The position numbers were made by a program, and so were the translations under genes. A DNA stretch of 64,000 bases. Origin: Grimontia celer. GTDB lineage: Bacteria > Pseudomonadota > Gammaproteobacteria > Enterobacterales > Vibrionaceae. How positions within the stretch are numbered: position 1 is the first letter of the stretch; every line of letters begins with the position of its first letter. Under the pieces are notes generated by a model. That model was not told the origin of the DNA. It saw only the letters and a program-made list of their open reading frames with translations, and ran no database searches. Below, in pieces: positions 36,084 to 46,138 of this stretch. The stretch is taken from contig NZ_FIZX01000001.1 of assembly GCF_900055185.1 (NCBI RefSeq), positions 1,426,001-1,490,000 on the forward strand, written 5' to 3'.

Positions 36084-37157
36084 TCACCTTTGTTCATTCC
36101 TTATCAGCGCAGCGAGACGATAAAAGCCGTGCGCCATTTTCGAATAAGGTGTTAGCAGAAACAGAGTCAACACAGTCGCGAGATGGAACGCCAGTAGGAA
36201 AGGCAAAAATACCGTGCCGCCCAGCAGCCAGAGCAACAAACCTGAGGTGCTGACTAGAAACAGTAAGGCGACAAATGCCATCTCCCCACCCCAGACTCGC
36301 TGGTCTGAAAGATTCCTGTCTGCTTTGGCTTTCAACGCCATCAATCCGAGCGTGCCAACCGACAACAGAATCCCCCCTGACACACCAAATAACTTGGGTA
36401 AGGATGCCATGCTGTAGGGCGCTGGTAGATTCAGCAAATAGTGCATTAAGGTCGCTACGCTGGTCGCAGCAAAACAAAGCAGAAACCCCCACATGGTGGC
36501 CTGATGGAAATGCCGTCTGGCGTGAGAAAAACGATCTTCATCTTCAAAGTTACAACCATCACCATGACCGCCGTCGAGGTGCTTCATTTTCCCCGCAGCC
36601 ACCAAGGCTTGCTTCACCTGTCGCCATTCTATGTTCTTTCCATCCACCGCGCGCCAATATCGACGCAAACTGATCACTAAGGTCAAAAGCGGCAAGATAA
36701 ATGCGGGAAGGAAAACGGCCACCAGCCAATTATGCGGAAGTAAATCGTAGAAAGTGTTACCCGGCCCGCTACCTTGAACACTGAATAAGAAAAACGTCAG
36801 CGCGAGGATAGATAACAACGCAATCGCCACACCATTCTTATCAAAACGTCCTGCAAAAGCGGCAGGAAAGGCATATTTGTTCCAAGAGTCCTGTCTTACC
36901 TCTGCCAATGCTTTTGGCAGGTTTAAGGCAAATTCATGTGGCGCTGTGTATTGGCAAGCGTAATAGCATCCGCGGCAGTTATGGCAAAGGTTAGAAAGCT
37001 GCTCAATATCTCCTTCACTAAAATTCCGAAGCTCATGTACAGCAGGAAAGACGGCGCAGTATCCTTCGCAATAACGACACGCGTTGCAGATCTCCAGTTG
37101 GCGCCTGGCTTCATCTATTGAGTTGATGATTTGAATTCCTGAATTAGCGCTTTGCAT
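36084..37157 (-). CDS. tcuB: TcuB-like membrane iron-sulfur electron-transfer protein
   Basis: Inner-membrane electron carrier of 357 residues that in Salmonella reoxidises the flavin of TcuA. The N-terminal cytoplasmic domain has two 4Fe-4S motifs, CNACRYCEGYC with the next Pro, and CHNCRGCYYACQ; the remainder is about six membrane helices with a histidine-rich loop (HLDGGHGDGCNFEDED) and likely haem ligands such as ARRHFHQATMWG. The start at ATG 37157 overlaps the end of the tcuA-like gene by 14 bases; a longer frame to 37262 is only overlap with that gene. Confidence 0.85.
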   Translation of the reverse strand: MQSANSGIQIINSIDEARRQLEICNACRYCEGYCAVFPAVHELRNFSEGDIEQLSNLCHNCRGCYYACQYTAPHEFALNLPKALAEVRQDSWNKYAFPAAFAGRFDKNGVAIALLSILALTFFLFSVQGSGPGNTFYDLLPHNWLVAVFLPAFILPLLTLVISLRRYWRAVDGKNIEWRQVKQALVAAGKMKHLDGGHGDGCNFEDEDRFSHARRHFHQATMWGFLLCFAATSVATLMHYLLNLPAPYSMASLPKLFGVSGGILLSVGTLGLMALKAKADRNLSDQRVWGGEMAFVALLFLVSTSGLLLWLLGGTVFLPFLLAFHLATVLTLFLLTPYSKMAHGFYRLAALIRNEQR

Positions 37158-38529
37158 ATTTCGCAGCCTCCCTGCCAGCGATTCTCCCAAACACTGTCCC
37201 AATGGACATACCAAAACCGGCCAAATAGCCCTGACCCAAAATCGACCCCGCCATGGTTTCACCGGCAGCCCAAAGGTTTTCTATCACCCCTTCTTTTCCT
37301 TGAACTTGCGCGTTTTCATCCACTTTCAAGCCGAGATAAGTAAAGGTCACACCTGTCTTTAGGCTGTAACCATAAAACGGCGGTGTATCTATCGGTCTTG
37401 CCCAGTTGGTTTTTGGCGGCGCGAGGTTTTGCGTGGAAAGACCGTCAAGCTCTGTGGGATGGAATTGACCCGCCTGGCAAGCGGCGTTAAACGTATCAAC
37501 GGTTGAAGTGAGCGCGGTTGGATCCAGTCCCATTTTTTCCGCTAACTCTTCCAGAGAATCCGCTTTAATCGGTGGGAAAACAGAGGGCATGAAGAGGTTG
37601 ATAGACTTGGCGTCAATGATGACATAACCCACCTGATCAGGCTGATCTGCGACCAGTCTTCCCCATATTGCATAGCGCTTCGGCCAAACATCCTCACCTT
37701 CGTCGTAGAAGCGCTCGCCGTGTTTGTTCACGACAACAGAAAAAGGAACACAGTCGAGCCGGGTCACGATGCCACCATCATATTGGGGGGAACGGCCATC
37801 TATCGCGACGGCATGACATTGTGTTGGATCGCCAACCGATTCTGCGCCTTGGTCTAGCAAGCTTTTAAGCACAACACCCCGGTTGTAAGGCGTACCGCGA
37901 ATCAGGAAATTGCGGGCTGAGGGGCCCCAAGCATCAGTTAACCAATCAATATCTGCCTGAAAACCGCCCGACGCGACGACAACGCATTTCGGCGTCAGCG
38001 TATGTTGCTGCCCTTGATGATTCACTATCACCGTGGACGCTTTGTTATCTTGCAGAGTGACGCCAGTGACTGGTGCATCGTAAAAGATATCTACACCCAG
38101 ATTTTCAGCAGTGCGGTAGTAGGCGTTCACCAAAGATTTACCGCCGCCCATAAAAAAGGCATTGGTGCGGGAAAGGGAAAGTGTACCGGACAATGAAGGC
38201 TGGAAACGCACGCCATGTGCTTGCATCCATGAATAGCTTTCCTGCGTGTTGCTGATCACCAGTTTTGCCAGCTTCTCGTCGGTTTTACCTTTGGTGACCT
38301 TCATCAGATCATCGAAAAACTCTTCTTCGCTGTAGCTGTCAGTCAGCACATTCATGGGCTCGCTGTGCATGCAACGAAAATTACGGGTATGTCGGGAATT
38401 TCCGCCCCGATAAGCTCGGGGTGCACTCTCCAAAATTACCACGCTCACTCCTGCTTCCGCCGCTGTCATGGCGGCACATAGCGCAGCATTACCACCACCT
38501 ATCACGACGATGTCATACTCTTTTTGCAT
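37144..38529 (-). CDS. tcuA: TcuA-like FAD-dependent tricarballylate dehydrogenase
   Basis: A 461-residue flavoprotein of the fumarate-reductase/succinate-dehydrogenase flavoprotein superfamily. The FAD motif VVIGGGNAALCAA is at 8-20, and the C-terminal GETMAGSILGQGYLAGFGM block is typical of TcuA. In Salmonella TcuA oxidises tricarballylate to cis-aconitate. The start at ATG 38529 (MQKEYDIVV) has GGAG upstream; the frame continues to 38667 but those 46 residues are unlike the family. It leads the operon tcuA-tcuB-tautomerase-tctC and diverges from a hydroxyacid dehydrogenase. The precise substrate (tricarballylate, or a related tricarboxylate) is inferred. Confidence 0.84.
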   Translation of the reverse strand: MQKEYDIVVIGGGNAALCAAMTAAEAGVSVVILESAPRAYRGGNSRHTRNFRCMHSEPMNVLTDSYSEEEFFDDLMKVTKGKTDEKLAKLVISNTQESYSWMQAHGVRFQPSLSGTLSLSRTNAFFMGGGKSLVNAYYRTAENLGVDIFYDAPVTGVTLQDNKASTVIVNHQGQQHTLTPKCVVVASGGFQADIDWLTDAWGPSARNFLIRGTPYNRGVVLKSLLDQGAESVGDPTQCHAVAIDGRSPQYDGGIVTRLDCVPFSVVVNKHGERFYDEGEDVWPKRYAIWGRLVADQPDQVGYVIIDAKSINLFMPSVFPPIKADSLEELAEKMGLDPTALTSTVDTFNAACQAGQFHPTELDGLSTQNLAPPKTNWARPIDTPPFYGYSLKTGVTFTYLGLKVDENAQVQGKEGVIENLWAAGETMAGSILGQGYLAGFGMSIGTVFGRIAGREAAKYAKR

Positions 38530-38579
38530 CTTGACTCCATCTGACACTTTCCTTGTTGTTTTCAGGCTACTAACCGAAA

Positions 38580-38597
38580 CTGTCACAACCCTGTCGT
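38580..38597 (+). promoter_or_regulatory. Repeated operator element, copy C (tcuA / hydroxyacid dehydrogenase divergent region)
   Basis: CTGTCAC (38580-38586), AACC, CTGTCGT (38591-38597), preceded by ACCGAAA. It is 51 bases from the tcuA-like start and 112 from the divergent dehydrogenase start, so it could serve both directions. Confidence 0.6.
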
Positions 38598-38708
38598 GTA
38601 AAAGCGGAATTATCGCTAACCGAATTTCGGGTAACTTTAAAAAGCAAAGACAGCTGTTTGACAGCAAACGTTATTAGGTTGGAAGAAAAAGCTGGCGGAG
38701 GATAGTCC

Positions 38709-39650
38709 ATGAAAATTGCGATACTCGATGACTACCAGAATGTGGTGAAAGATCTCGATGGCTATTCCATTATTAAGGGATACGATGTGCGCGTTCTGAC
38801 AAAAACGTATTCCGAAGAAGCCCTTATCGAACAGCTTGCAGACGTTGAGGCTCTTGTGTTGATTCGGGAACGCACAGAAATCACCGAAGCTCTGCTTACC
38901 GCGCTTCCTAACCTAAAAGTCATCAGCCAGACTGGAAAAATCAGTAACCACATCGACCCAGAGCTTTGTGCAAAGTATGGTGTGGAGATCCTCGAAGGCG
39001 TGGGCTCCCCCATAGCCCCGTCTGAGCTTTGTTGGACTTTGATCATGGCGGCTTCACGCCGTGTACTTCCTTATGCCATCACTTTGAAAGCAGGTATTTG
39101 GCAGCAATCAGGTTCGCTGGGGTTTGGCCGCCGCTTAGACGGCTTAACACTTGGGATCTGGGGTTATGGGAAAATCGGGCGACGCATTGCTCAATATGCT
39201 GAGGCCTTCAACATGAACGTTGTCGTTTGGGGAAGTGAGTTTTCGAGAACTCAGGCACAAGAAGATGGATTTGACGCTACGGACACCAAAGCATCATTCT
39301 TTCAACAATCCGATATTGTTAGCCTGCATTTGCGTTTGAATGAAGCGACACGCTACTGCGTCACCCAAGAAGATCTAGACCAAATGAAACCGGACTCGCT
39401 GTTCGTGAATATCAGCCGTGCTGAGTTGGTAGAGCCCAACGCGCTTTATCATTCTTTGGTGGCGACGCCATCTAAATCCGCAGCTCTGGATGTCTTCGAG
39501 AATGAGCCTGCCAGTTTGGACCGCGAACCTTTGCTTTCCCTCCCAAATGTGCTCGCAACACCACATTTGGGGTATGTCGAGAAAAACAGCTACGAACTCT
39601 ATTTTAGCGCGGCGTTTGAAAACCTCGTTAATTGGGCGGGCAAGAATTAG
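38709..39650 (+). CDS. D-2-hydroxyacid dehydrogenase family protein
   Basis: A 313-residue NAD-dependent 2-hydroxyacid dehydrogenase. The Rossmann motif is GIWGYGKIGRRIA (149-161); catalytic residues fit R237 in NISRAEL, E266 in DVFENEP and H286 in TPHLGY. It resembles the SerA/phosphoglycerate-dehydrogenase-like group lacking ACT domains. GGAGG is present shortly before the ATG. It diverges from the tcu-like operon, sharing a 179-base control region with operator copy C, so it may reduce or oxidise a keto/hydroxy acid linked to that pathway; this is inference. Confidence 0.82.
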   Translation: MKIAILDDYQNVVKDLDGYSIIKGYDVRVLTKTYSEEALIEQLADVEALVLIRERTEITEALLTALPNLKVISQTGKISNHIDPELCAKYGVEILEGVGSPIAPSELCWTLIMAASRRVLPYAITLKAGIWQQSGSLGFGRRLDGLTLGIWGYGKIGRRIAQYAEAFNMNVVVWGSEFSRTQAQEDGFDATDTKASFFQQSDIVSLHLRLNEATRYCVTQEDLDQMKPDSLFVNISRAELVEPNALYHSLVATPSKSAALDVFENEPASLDREPLLSLPNVLATPHLGYVEKNSYELYFSAAFENLVNWAGKN

Positions 39651-39691
39651 ACTCTGATAAACGTTGGTTTAGAGATTATGGTCAACAATCC

Positions 39692-40558
39692 CTACGAGGT
39701 TCCGTCAGCAATTGCACTGACTATCCAGTCTTTAAATTTCTTCACGTCATGGTAATCGGATTTCGTCTTGGGGTTTAGGAGGTAGAAGCCTTTGTCTGAC
39801 TGAATACTCAACGTCCGGAATACGGAGAGTTCCCCATGGCGAATATACCTTTCGATAAGTAATCGTGAAGAGATACAAAAACCCTCTCCAGCCAACGCCG
39901 TATCAATGGCCATGCCGGTCTGATTCATTGTCATTAGATTACCGGTGATAAAAGATGGTTCTGCTTGCGAGAGGCGCTTCCAGTTGTAATGGCCATCGTC
40001 AATCTGGTCATAGCCGCGAAAATCCCAGTTATTCGGAAGTTGGCCCTTTTTGTCGACATAAGAAGGCGCATAGGCGATGACAAGATCAGCCTGGGTCAAT
40101 TGAACAACCTCTAATTGGGAATCAAATGGCGGACTTGCCTGACGAATCGCGATATCGACACCATCGTTGCCGAAGTTAGCGATTTCATCGGTAGCAATAA
40201 TATACAGCTCTACCGAAGGATTCATTGCGCGAAATTCCGGCAGTTTCGGGACGAGCCACTTATTGCCAAATGATGGCGGTACGCTGACAGTAAGGATATT
40301 TTTATCACTCTGGATGTCACTAACAGCACGCTGCAACATACCCAGCGCCGCTGAAACGTCTTTGTATAGACGTTTGCCTTTTTCCGTCAGACTTACCCCC
40401 CGGGAATGGCGTTCGAAAAGCTGACACCCTAATTCAGACTCCAGCTTTCTGATTCTCTGCGCAGCTGCACTCGGAGAGACAAAAAGCTCGTCAGACGCTT
40501 TTCGAATGTTGCCGTGGCGAGCCACAGATTCAAATATCGCTAGAGCGTTAACGTTCAA
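39692..40558 (-). CDS. LysR-family regulator (GcvA-like group)
   Basis: A 288-residue LysR-type regulator with helix-turn-helix at about 2-60 (ALAIFESVARHGNIRKASDELFVSPSAAAQRIRKLE). The start is a TTG at 40558; no upstream ATG or GTG lies in frame close by, so a rare start codon is likely. It converges with the hydroxyacid dehydrogenase gene (41 bases between them) and diverges from the EamA transporter across 131 bases that contain a perfect inverted repeat. EamA is its most likely target; a role at the tcu-like operon is possible because no other regulator is adjacent. Confidence 0.82.
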   Translation of the reverse strand: MNVNALAIFESVARHGNIRKASDELFVSPSAAAQRIRKLESELGCQLFERHSRGVSLTEKGKRLYKDVSAALGMLQRAVSDIQSDKNILTVSVPPSFGNKWLVPKLPEFRAMNPSVELYIIATDEIANFGNDGVDIAIRQASPPFDSQLEVVQLTQADLVIAYAPSYVDKKGQLPNNWDFRGYDQIDDGHYNWKRLSQAEPSFITGNLMTMNQTGMAIDTALAGEGFCISSRLLIERYIRHGELSVFRTLSIQSDKGFYLLNPKTKSDYHDVKKFKDWIVSAIADGTS

Positions 40559-40576
40559 TATCGTGCCATCTATTTT

Positions 40577-40597
40577 GTGTGAAGATTAACTTCACAC
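40577..40597. promoter_or_regulatory. Inverted repeat between the LysR and EamA genes
   Basis: GTGTGAAG - ATTAA - CTTCACAC is a perfect 8-5-8 dyad, 19 bases from the LysR start and 93 from eamA. It contains the T-N11-A spacing of LysR boxes, so it is a good candidate binding site for the adjacent regulator. Confidence 0.55.
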
Positions 40598-40689
40598 TAG
40601 CACAAGAAAAACGCGCTTGTCGGTTCCACAGCTATCGATTACTTTCTCGTCCTATAAACGTTTCACATTGAATAAAGTAGAGGCTGTGT

Positions 40690-41580
40690 ATGCCCTCATT
40701 TGCGGTTTCTATCTTTCTGTTATTGGGTCTTATCTGGGGCAGTAACTTCATTTTCATGAAGTGGGCGGCAGAGTTCATCACACCCGATCAGGTAGCCTTT
40801 CTCCGAGTGTTGTTTGGCTTCATTCCTTTATTTGTCTATACCTTATTGACACGAAAGCTCAGCTTCTCTCATCTGCGTCATTGGCCTCACTTTGTCGTGA
40901 TGTCTTTGCTGGCTACAGCGGTTTACTACTATATGTTTGCAGAAGGCACGGCGTTATTGCCTTCCAGTATTGCTGGGATGTTAAGCGGTGCCATTCCTCT
41001 TTTTACCTTTGTGACTGCCGCCATTTTCCTGCGCAGCGAACCCATTAACCGCCTTTCACTGGCAGGGACAATATTGGGTTTCTGTGGCATGCTGATGATT
41101 GCCCAACCATGGAACACAGGCACCGGCTCCGTAGATCCTATTGGCGTGATATACATGATTGCTGGCGCATTGAGTGTGGGTGTTTCATTTGTCTATGCGA
41201 AAAAGTTTGTATCGCCACTGGGCATCCCAGCTGTTGCGCTTGCCACTTACCAGATTGGATTTGCAACGCTGTTTCTTGCTTTCATTACTCACTGGCAAGG
41301 GATGACAAATGTACTCAGTGACACGCGAGCGAGTCTTGGCTTAATCGTCGGTCTAGGCATCCTCGGTACAGGCGTGGCTTACATGATGTATTACTACATT
41401 GTTGAGCAGTTGGGTGCTATCACTGCTTCCGGCTCGACGTATATTCCTCCTGTTGTCGCGCTGATCATCGGTGCGGTATTTGTCGGGGAAGAAGTCTCTG
41501 TGTTGGAAATTGCTGCAATGCTGATCATTCTCGTTGGTGTTTGGATGATACAAAAAGCAAAACGGGTTCAAGCAAAATAA
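40690..41580 (+). CDS. EamA/DMT-family membrane transporter
   Basis: A 296-residue drug/metabolite transporter with ten predicted helices in two EamA repeats (about 1-140 and 150-292). The start LLLGLIWGSNFIFMKWA is the typical first helix with the GSNF motif, and the second repeat ends LEIAAMLIILVGVWMIQK. Family members export amino acids or related metabolites; the substrate is not readable. It is divergent from a LysR regulator, a common control arrangement for exporters. Confidence 0.86.
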   Translation: MPSFAVSIFLLLGLIWGSNFIFMKWAAEFITPDQVAFLRVLFGFIPLFVYTLLTRKLSFSHLRHWPHFVVMSLLATAVYYYMFAEGTALLPSSIAGMLSGAIPLFTFVTAAIFLRSEPINRLSLAGTILGFCGMLMIAQPWNTGTGSVDPIGVIYMIAGALSVGVSFVYAKKFVSPLGIPAVALATYQIGFATLFLAFITHWQGMTNVLSDTRASLGLIVGLGILGTGVAYMMYYYIVEQLGAITASGSTYIPPVVALIIGAVFVGEEVSVLEIAAMLIILVGVWMIQKAKRVQAK

Positions 41581-41588
41581 ACAAAAAC

Positions 41589-41613
41589 GCCCGGGAAAAT
41601 TCTCTCCCGGGCG
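41589..41613. terminator. Bidirectional terminator between eamA and the RTX gene
   Basis: Nine-bp stem CGCCCGGGA / TCCCGGGCG with a 7-base loop. The T-run is stronger on the minus strand (from the ACAAAAA at 41581-41587), so it mainly ends the RTX transcript. Confidence 0.8.
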
Positions 41614-41632
41614 CTTGATTTCAGAAATTGGT

Positions 41633-44600
41633 TTAGAAGGATTGTGTAATTAGCTTACTCTCTTCGATCATGGAGTTAATGACATCCTGACCGGATGCGT
41701 TGCTATCCAAACCGAAGGCATTAACCATGTCTTCAATCGACGTTGATCCAAACACCACTTGCTGGTCAACTGCATCGCCTTCTGTGGCTATTGACAGTAC
41801 CGCTTCGCCTTCGTCGTTCTCTTCCAGCGCAACAAGGTAGCTGCCAAGGTCTTCATCACTAACCTCACCCAACACGTCTGCAAAATCCAACACATCCAGT
41901 TCAGGCTCATAATCATGGATCGTATCGACTGTTCCAACAGCCGCATCACCTTGCAGGAAGATGAAGGTGTCTGAGCCTTCACCGCCGTACATGTCATCCG
42001 AGCCTGCTCCGCCTGCGATCAGATCGTTGCCTAAACCTCCATCAATGATATCGTTGCCGGCATATCCGTAAATGTCGTTGTTTACATCATCACCGTTCAG
42101 GTTGTCGTCCAATTCTGAGCCTTCGATAACTTCCATCAGGTTTCCGAGCGGGATATCGACATCTTCACCTGCATTGATATCCAGAGACATGTCTGCTGTA
42201 TCACCAAAGTCATTTTCCAACTTCAGTTCAAAGTGTTCGATCTCTTCGCCCAATGAAGCATCAGACGCCAGTTGGTAAACGTATTCACCTTCGGCGTGGC
42301 GATCGTCGTCCGAGCCATAAATGGTGAGTTCACCGCGTTCAGTCTGAACAACCAAGGTACCTTCGGGAACTTCATAGACTGCGCCATCAATCTCGACGGT
42401 CTTCATGTTCCAGTGGCCGGAGGTTTCCGCCTCAGCCAGCAGGTTACCTGACACCAGGAAGTTACCCGCTGATTGCTCAACAATGCCTTCTTGGCTGAAG
42501 GTCGGCGCGCCGTCGTTATTGAGTAATGCTGAGAAATCTTCTTCACTGACAAACTCGAAGTTATCTTCCGAGAGATTTTGCAGCAGAGTGTCTTCCAGCG
42601 TCAGGGTTTTGCTGCCCATAGTGATAACCACATCAACCCCGACCTGTGCCATCGCAAGTGCGCCGAATGACAGCACATTCGTTGAGCGCGAAATCACGAC
42701 TTTGTCATCACGGGTGCTGAAGTCTACGACAGTGTCATTACCTTTGCCGTCATAAGCGACGATATTGTTGCCGCTTCCAAGTTCCAGGCTGTTATCACCG
42801 CCACCGCCGTATACGATATCGCTACCGCTGCTACCAGAGAGCGTATCGTTACCCCAACCGCCGAGCATGATGTCATCATCACCGCCGCCGTTCAGGGTGT
42901 CGTCGCCGCTGCCACCGACCAGCACATCAGCACCTGAGCCACCATAGAGGGTGTCATTGCCATTATCGCCCCAGACAATGTCGTCGCCATTGCTGCCATA
43001 AAGGGTGTCGTTACCTAAGCCGCCTTTGACGAAGTCATTCCCTTCACCGCCGTATGCCAAGTCGTCGCCATCGCCACCTTGGATGTTGTCGTTGCCATCA
43101 TCACCCCAGATGGAGTCGTTGCCGTCACCACCTGAGAGTGAGTCGTTACCGATACCGCTTTTCAGAATGTCGTTGCCGTCACCGCCATTGAGTACGTCGT
43201 CACCCTCCGCACCGTACAGCTCGTCATCTCCATCACCGCCGTTAATGACATCGTCACCGGTACCGGCTTGCAGGATATCTGAGCCCTCGCCACCGTTTAA
43301 GGTGTCATCGCCTTCGTCGCCGTACATGACATCATCGCCAACACCGCCATTCAGGACATCGTCGCCGATGCCTGCGATGAGTTCATCGTTACCGTCGCCA
43401 CCGTTTAGCGTATCGTTACCGTCTTCCCCCATGAGGATGTCAGCACCAAGGCCGCCGTTCAGGACATCATTACCAATGCCGCCTCGTAAGGTATCATCAC
43501 CCTCGCCGCCATTGAGCACATCATCGCCGTCGTCGCCTTTGACATAGTCGTTGCCATCGCCACCGTTGACGATATCGTTGCCATCGCCGCCGTAAAGCTT
43601 GTCAGCGCCCACATCACCGTTCAGTACATCAGCGCCGGTGCCGCCATAAAGGCTGTCATCTCCTGAACCTCCGTTGACCACGTCATCGCCCGACCCGCCG
43701 TAGGCAAGATCGTTTCCGTTTCCTGCATGTAGGGTATCGTTACCGCTGTCGCCGCGGAGCGTGTCATCGCCTAAGCCGCCATAGAGCTTATCGTTATCAG
43801 AACCACCATAGAGCGTATCCGCGCCTCTTCCACCGTATAAGGTGTCTTCACCAGAGTCGCCTTTCAGGACATCACTGCCTCTACCGCCTTTAAGTGTATC
43901 GTTGTCTTTGCCGCCGTTTAGCTCATCATTTCCTCTGCCGCCGTGCAGTAAGTCTGCTCCATCGCCACCATTTAAGACGTCGCTACCTCTGCCGCCGTTT
44001 AGGGTGTCATCGCCCAAACCACCGTTGAGTACATCGGCACCTTTACCCCCAAGCAGTGAATCTTCACCAGCCCCGCCATTGAGAGTGTCAGCACCTCTGC
44101 CACCATTCAAGACGTCGTTTCCGTCTCCACCGTTAAGCGTGTCTTGTCCTCGACCGCCGAACAAGGTGTCATCACCAACGCCTCCTTCGAGGATGTCAGC
44201 GCCTCTACCGCCTTTAAGCACATCGTCTCCGGTGCCACCATCCAATATATCGGCACCTTTACCGCCGTGGAGCGTGTCATCACCAGACTCGCCGTACAAT
44301 TCATCTTTTCCGTTACCGCCATAGAGGGTGTCGGCATTACCTGTAAAGGTGACGGTTTCTCCGTCAATCTCTACCGTTTCATATACTTGGGCCAGAGAAA
44401 TGTTGTCGATCAGCGCACCGTATCCATCTGGTTGGCCTTCGCCAGAGAATGATACTTTGATATTTTCCGTCCCTTCAGGAAGTAAGAGAAGGCTGCTAAA
44501 AGATTCGTAGGCTTGGTTGGACTGGTCATTATCGAAGTACTGATAGTAAAGAACCTCACCATCCTGGTCGGTAACTGTTACTGAGAATGGGCTGGTTGTC

Positions 44601-46138
44601 GTGTTGCCGCCTTTGTACCTGTTAGCGTGATCAAAGCTCACTTCAAGCGCAGCATCTGACTGTGCAGCCAGCGCCGACACATCTAACTGCTGGAACACAG
44701 TAACGTTAGAGCGCGTATCTAACTCCATTACCGTATTAGTTACATCATTAGCAGGGCCGCCGCCAAAGCCACCTTGCTGGAATTCAACTTTTACGCCACC
44801 CTCGCTTTCCCAGCCTGGAACCTGTTCATCGTCGACGAGATTCCACATTCTTCTGGCATCATCACCGTACGATTCGAATCCACCGTTCAGAATTAGGTTT
44901 GGCCCACGTGTCGCGCCATCACCATCATCGCCGTAGAGTACATCAGCGCCTTGGTTACCGCGAAGCACGTCATTACCCATGCCGCCTTTTAATTCATCAT
45001 TGCCTTTGGCACCAGAGAGCGTGTCGTCCCCGGCGTCGCCTTTCACGTAGTCATTGCCACGACCGCCATTAACGACGTCGTCACCATCACCACCAAACAG
45101 ACGGTCTGCGCCGCGATTTCCGTTTAGAACATCATCTCCGCTAGCACCATAAAGTTCATCTGCGCCTTTGCCACCGAAGAGTTGATCATCACCCTTGCCA
45201 CCTTGCAGCAAGTCTGCACCTTGGTTTCCTTTCAGGACATCATCGCCATCACCGCCCCAAATTGCGTCGTTACCACGACCACCAGAGAGCTCGTCATTTC
45301 CCGTACCGCCCTGAATTTCATCCGCACCACGGCCGCCATTGATAACGTCGTTGCCGCTACCGCCGCTTAAGAAGTCCTCGCCCTTGCCGCCATATATAAC
45401 GTCGTCACCTTCATTACCATAAACCTCATCGTCACCCTTTCCAGCGCGAATGGTGTCGTTGTCGGTTGTCTCAACAACTTGTGTCTGGGTAACTTCAATT
45501 TTAAACGTGACATCGTCGTAGTCTCTGTCACCTAAGTTCCAGAGGTCTTCCCAACCAGAGGTTTCGCCGTCAAAGCGTTCGTGGTCTTGATCGTTATTAT
45601 TGAGAGGAGCTTCTGTGAGATACACCCCGACAGTGACGTTATCTTGTGTCACCGTAGGGCTGTCATTAGATAAATCGAGTGTGACGTCACCAACGTCAAA
45701 TCCGCGGCTGTCGCCATTTGGGATAAGGAACATCCCAAGTTTGGTAGCATTCTCTGGTGCGATAATCTCGAGAGTAGCTGTATCGGCATCTTTGGCGTTA
45801 TCAATCAATACTGAAGACTGAATGACCATGCCATTGTCATCGACAATGTAATAGCCAATGCTGTTTTTGAAACCTGCCCCAGAGACGATGTCAGACAAGG
45901 TGACCTTGAGCGCAGTCTCGGCTTGAATGTTGTAGATAGTACTGTCTGCACCGCCGTCTATCGTTGAAGTGACTGTAGAAGACCCTGTCGCTCTTTCGGT
46001 ACCGTTACCGAAAATAACATCATCGCCTTTGCCGCCAGTGATAGTGTCATCGCCGAGAGCACCATTGATTGTGTCCGCAGAATTCGTCCCGTTTAAAATA
46101 TCATTTCCATCTGTCTCAAAGAAATTAGATTCGGACAT
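41633..46138 (-). CDS. Large RTX-repeat protein, type I secretion substrate
   Basis: An acidic 1501-residue protein dominated by calcium-binding nonapeptides (GGxGxDxLx). In order: short repeats (10-50); a DUF4114-like domain (about 55-220, ending [16 protein letters not shown]); repeats (about 225-405); a carbohydrate-binding-like DUF642-type domain opening LILNGGFE and PGW (about 410-590); a long repeat tract (about 600-1125); a cap region; a VCBS-like domain (about 1215-1325); final repeats (1345-1393); and a C-terminal T1SS target region with [17 protein letters not shown] and LTLED-like features. There is no N-terminal signal peptide, consistent with type I export. No catalytic domain is recognisable. 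A role as an adhesin or matrix protein is inferred. No TolC, HlyB or HlyD gene lies nearby. Confidence 0.88.
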   Translation of the reverse strand: MSESNFFETDGNDILNGTNSADTINGALGDDTITGGKGDDVIFGNGTERATGSSTVTSTIDGGADSTIYNIQAETALKVTLSDIVSGAGFKNSIGYYIVDDNGMVIQSSVLIDNAKDADTATLEIIAPENATKLGMFLIPNGDSRGFDVGDVTLDLSNDSPTVTQDNVTVGVYLTEAPLNNNDQDHERFDGETSGWEDLWNLGDRDYDDVTFKIEVTQTQVVETTDNDTIRAGKGDDEVYGNEGDDVIYGGKGEDFLSGGSGNDVINGGRGADEIQGGTGNDELSGGRGNDAIWGGDGDDVLKGNQGADLLQGGKGDDQLFGGKGADELYGASGDDVLNGNRGADRLFGGDGDDVVNGGRGNDYVKGDAGDDTLSGAKGNDELKGGMGNDVLRGNQGADVLYGDDGDGATRGPNLILNGGFESYGDDARRMWNLVDDEQVPGWESEGGVKVEFQQGGFGGGPANDVTNTVMELDTRSNVTVFQQLDVSALAAQSDAALEVSFDHANRYKGGNTTTSPFSVTVTDQDGEVLYYQYFDNDQSNQAYESFSSLLLLPEGTENIKVSFSGEGQPDGYGALIDNISLAQVYETVEIDGETVTFTGNADTLYGGNGKDELYGESGDDTLHGGKGADILDGGTGDDVLKGGRGADILEGGVGDDTLFGGRGQDTLNGGDGNDVLNGGRGADTLNGGAGEDSLLGGKGADVLNGGLGDDTLNGGRGSDVLNGGDGADLLHGGRGNDELNGGKDNDTLKGGRGSDVLKGDSGEDTLYGGRGADTLYGGSDNDKLYGGLGDDTLRGDSGNDTLHAGNGNDLAYGGSGDDVVNGGSGDDSLYGGTGADVLNGDVGADKLYGGDGNDIVNGGDGNDYVKGDDGDDVLNGGEGDDTLRGGIGNDVLNGGLGADILMGEDGNDTLNGGDGNDELIAGIGDDVLNGGVGDDVMYGDEGDDTLNGGEGSDILQAGTGDDVINGGDGDDELYGAEGDDVLNGGDGNDILKSGIGNDSLSGGDGNDSIWGDDGNDNIQGGDGDDLAYGGEGNDFVKGGLGNDTLYGSNGDDIVWGDNGNDTLYGGSGADVLVGGSGDDTLNGGGDDDIMLGGWGNDTLSGSSGSDIVYGGGGDNSLELGSGNNIVAYDGKGNDTVVDFSTRDDKVVISRSTNVLSFGALAMAQVGVDVVITMGSKTLTLEDTLLQNLSEDNFEFVSEEDFSALLNNDGAPTFSQEGIVEQSAGNFLVSGNLLAEAETSGHWNMKTVEIDGAVYEVPEGTLVVQTERGELTIYGSDDDRHAEGEYVYQLASDASLGEEIEHFELKLENDFGDTADMSLDINAGEDVDIPLGNLMEVIEGSELDDNLNGDDVNNDIYGYAGNDIIDGGLGNDLIAGGAGSDDMYGGEGSDTFIFLQGDAAVGTVDTIHDYEPELDVLDFADVLGEVSDEDLGSYLVALEENDEGEAVLSIATEGDAVDQQVVFGSTSIEDMVNAFGLDSNASGQDVINSMIEESKLITQSF
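42770..44335 (-). repeat. Long tract of RTX nonapeptide-coding repeats
   Basis: About 1.56 kb encoding near-tandem GGxGxDxLN units in pairs of nine residues (27-bp period). Adjacent units differ in wording but share the GGDGND and GGRGAD patterns, so internal duplication or homologous exchange is likely. The complementary strand has long open frames rich in Ser and Pro caused by the repeat. Confidence 0.9.
44930..45470 (-). repeat. Second tract of RTX nonapeptide-coding repeats
   Basis: A shorter 27-bp-period repeat tract between the DUF4114-like and DUF642-like domains of the same gene. Confidence 0.88.

Noticed and set aside
43005-43547. Long Ser/Pro-rich plus-strand frames opposite the RTX repeats (also at 43842-44324)
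   Set aside because: They are mirror images of the GGxGxDxxx repeat codons; the 27-bp period keeps the complement open.
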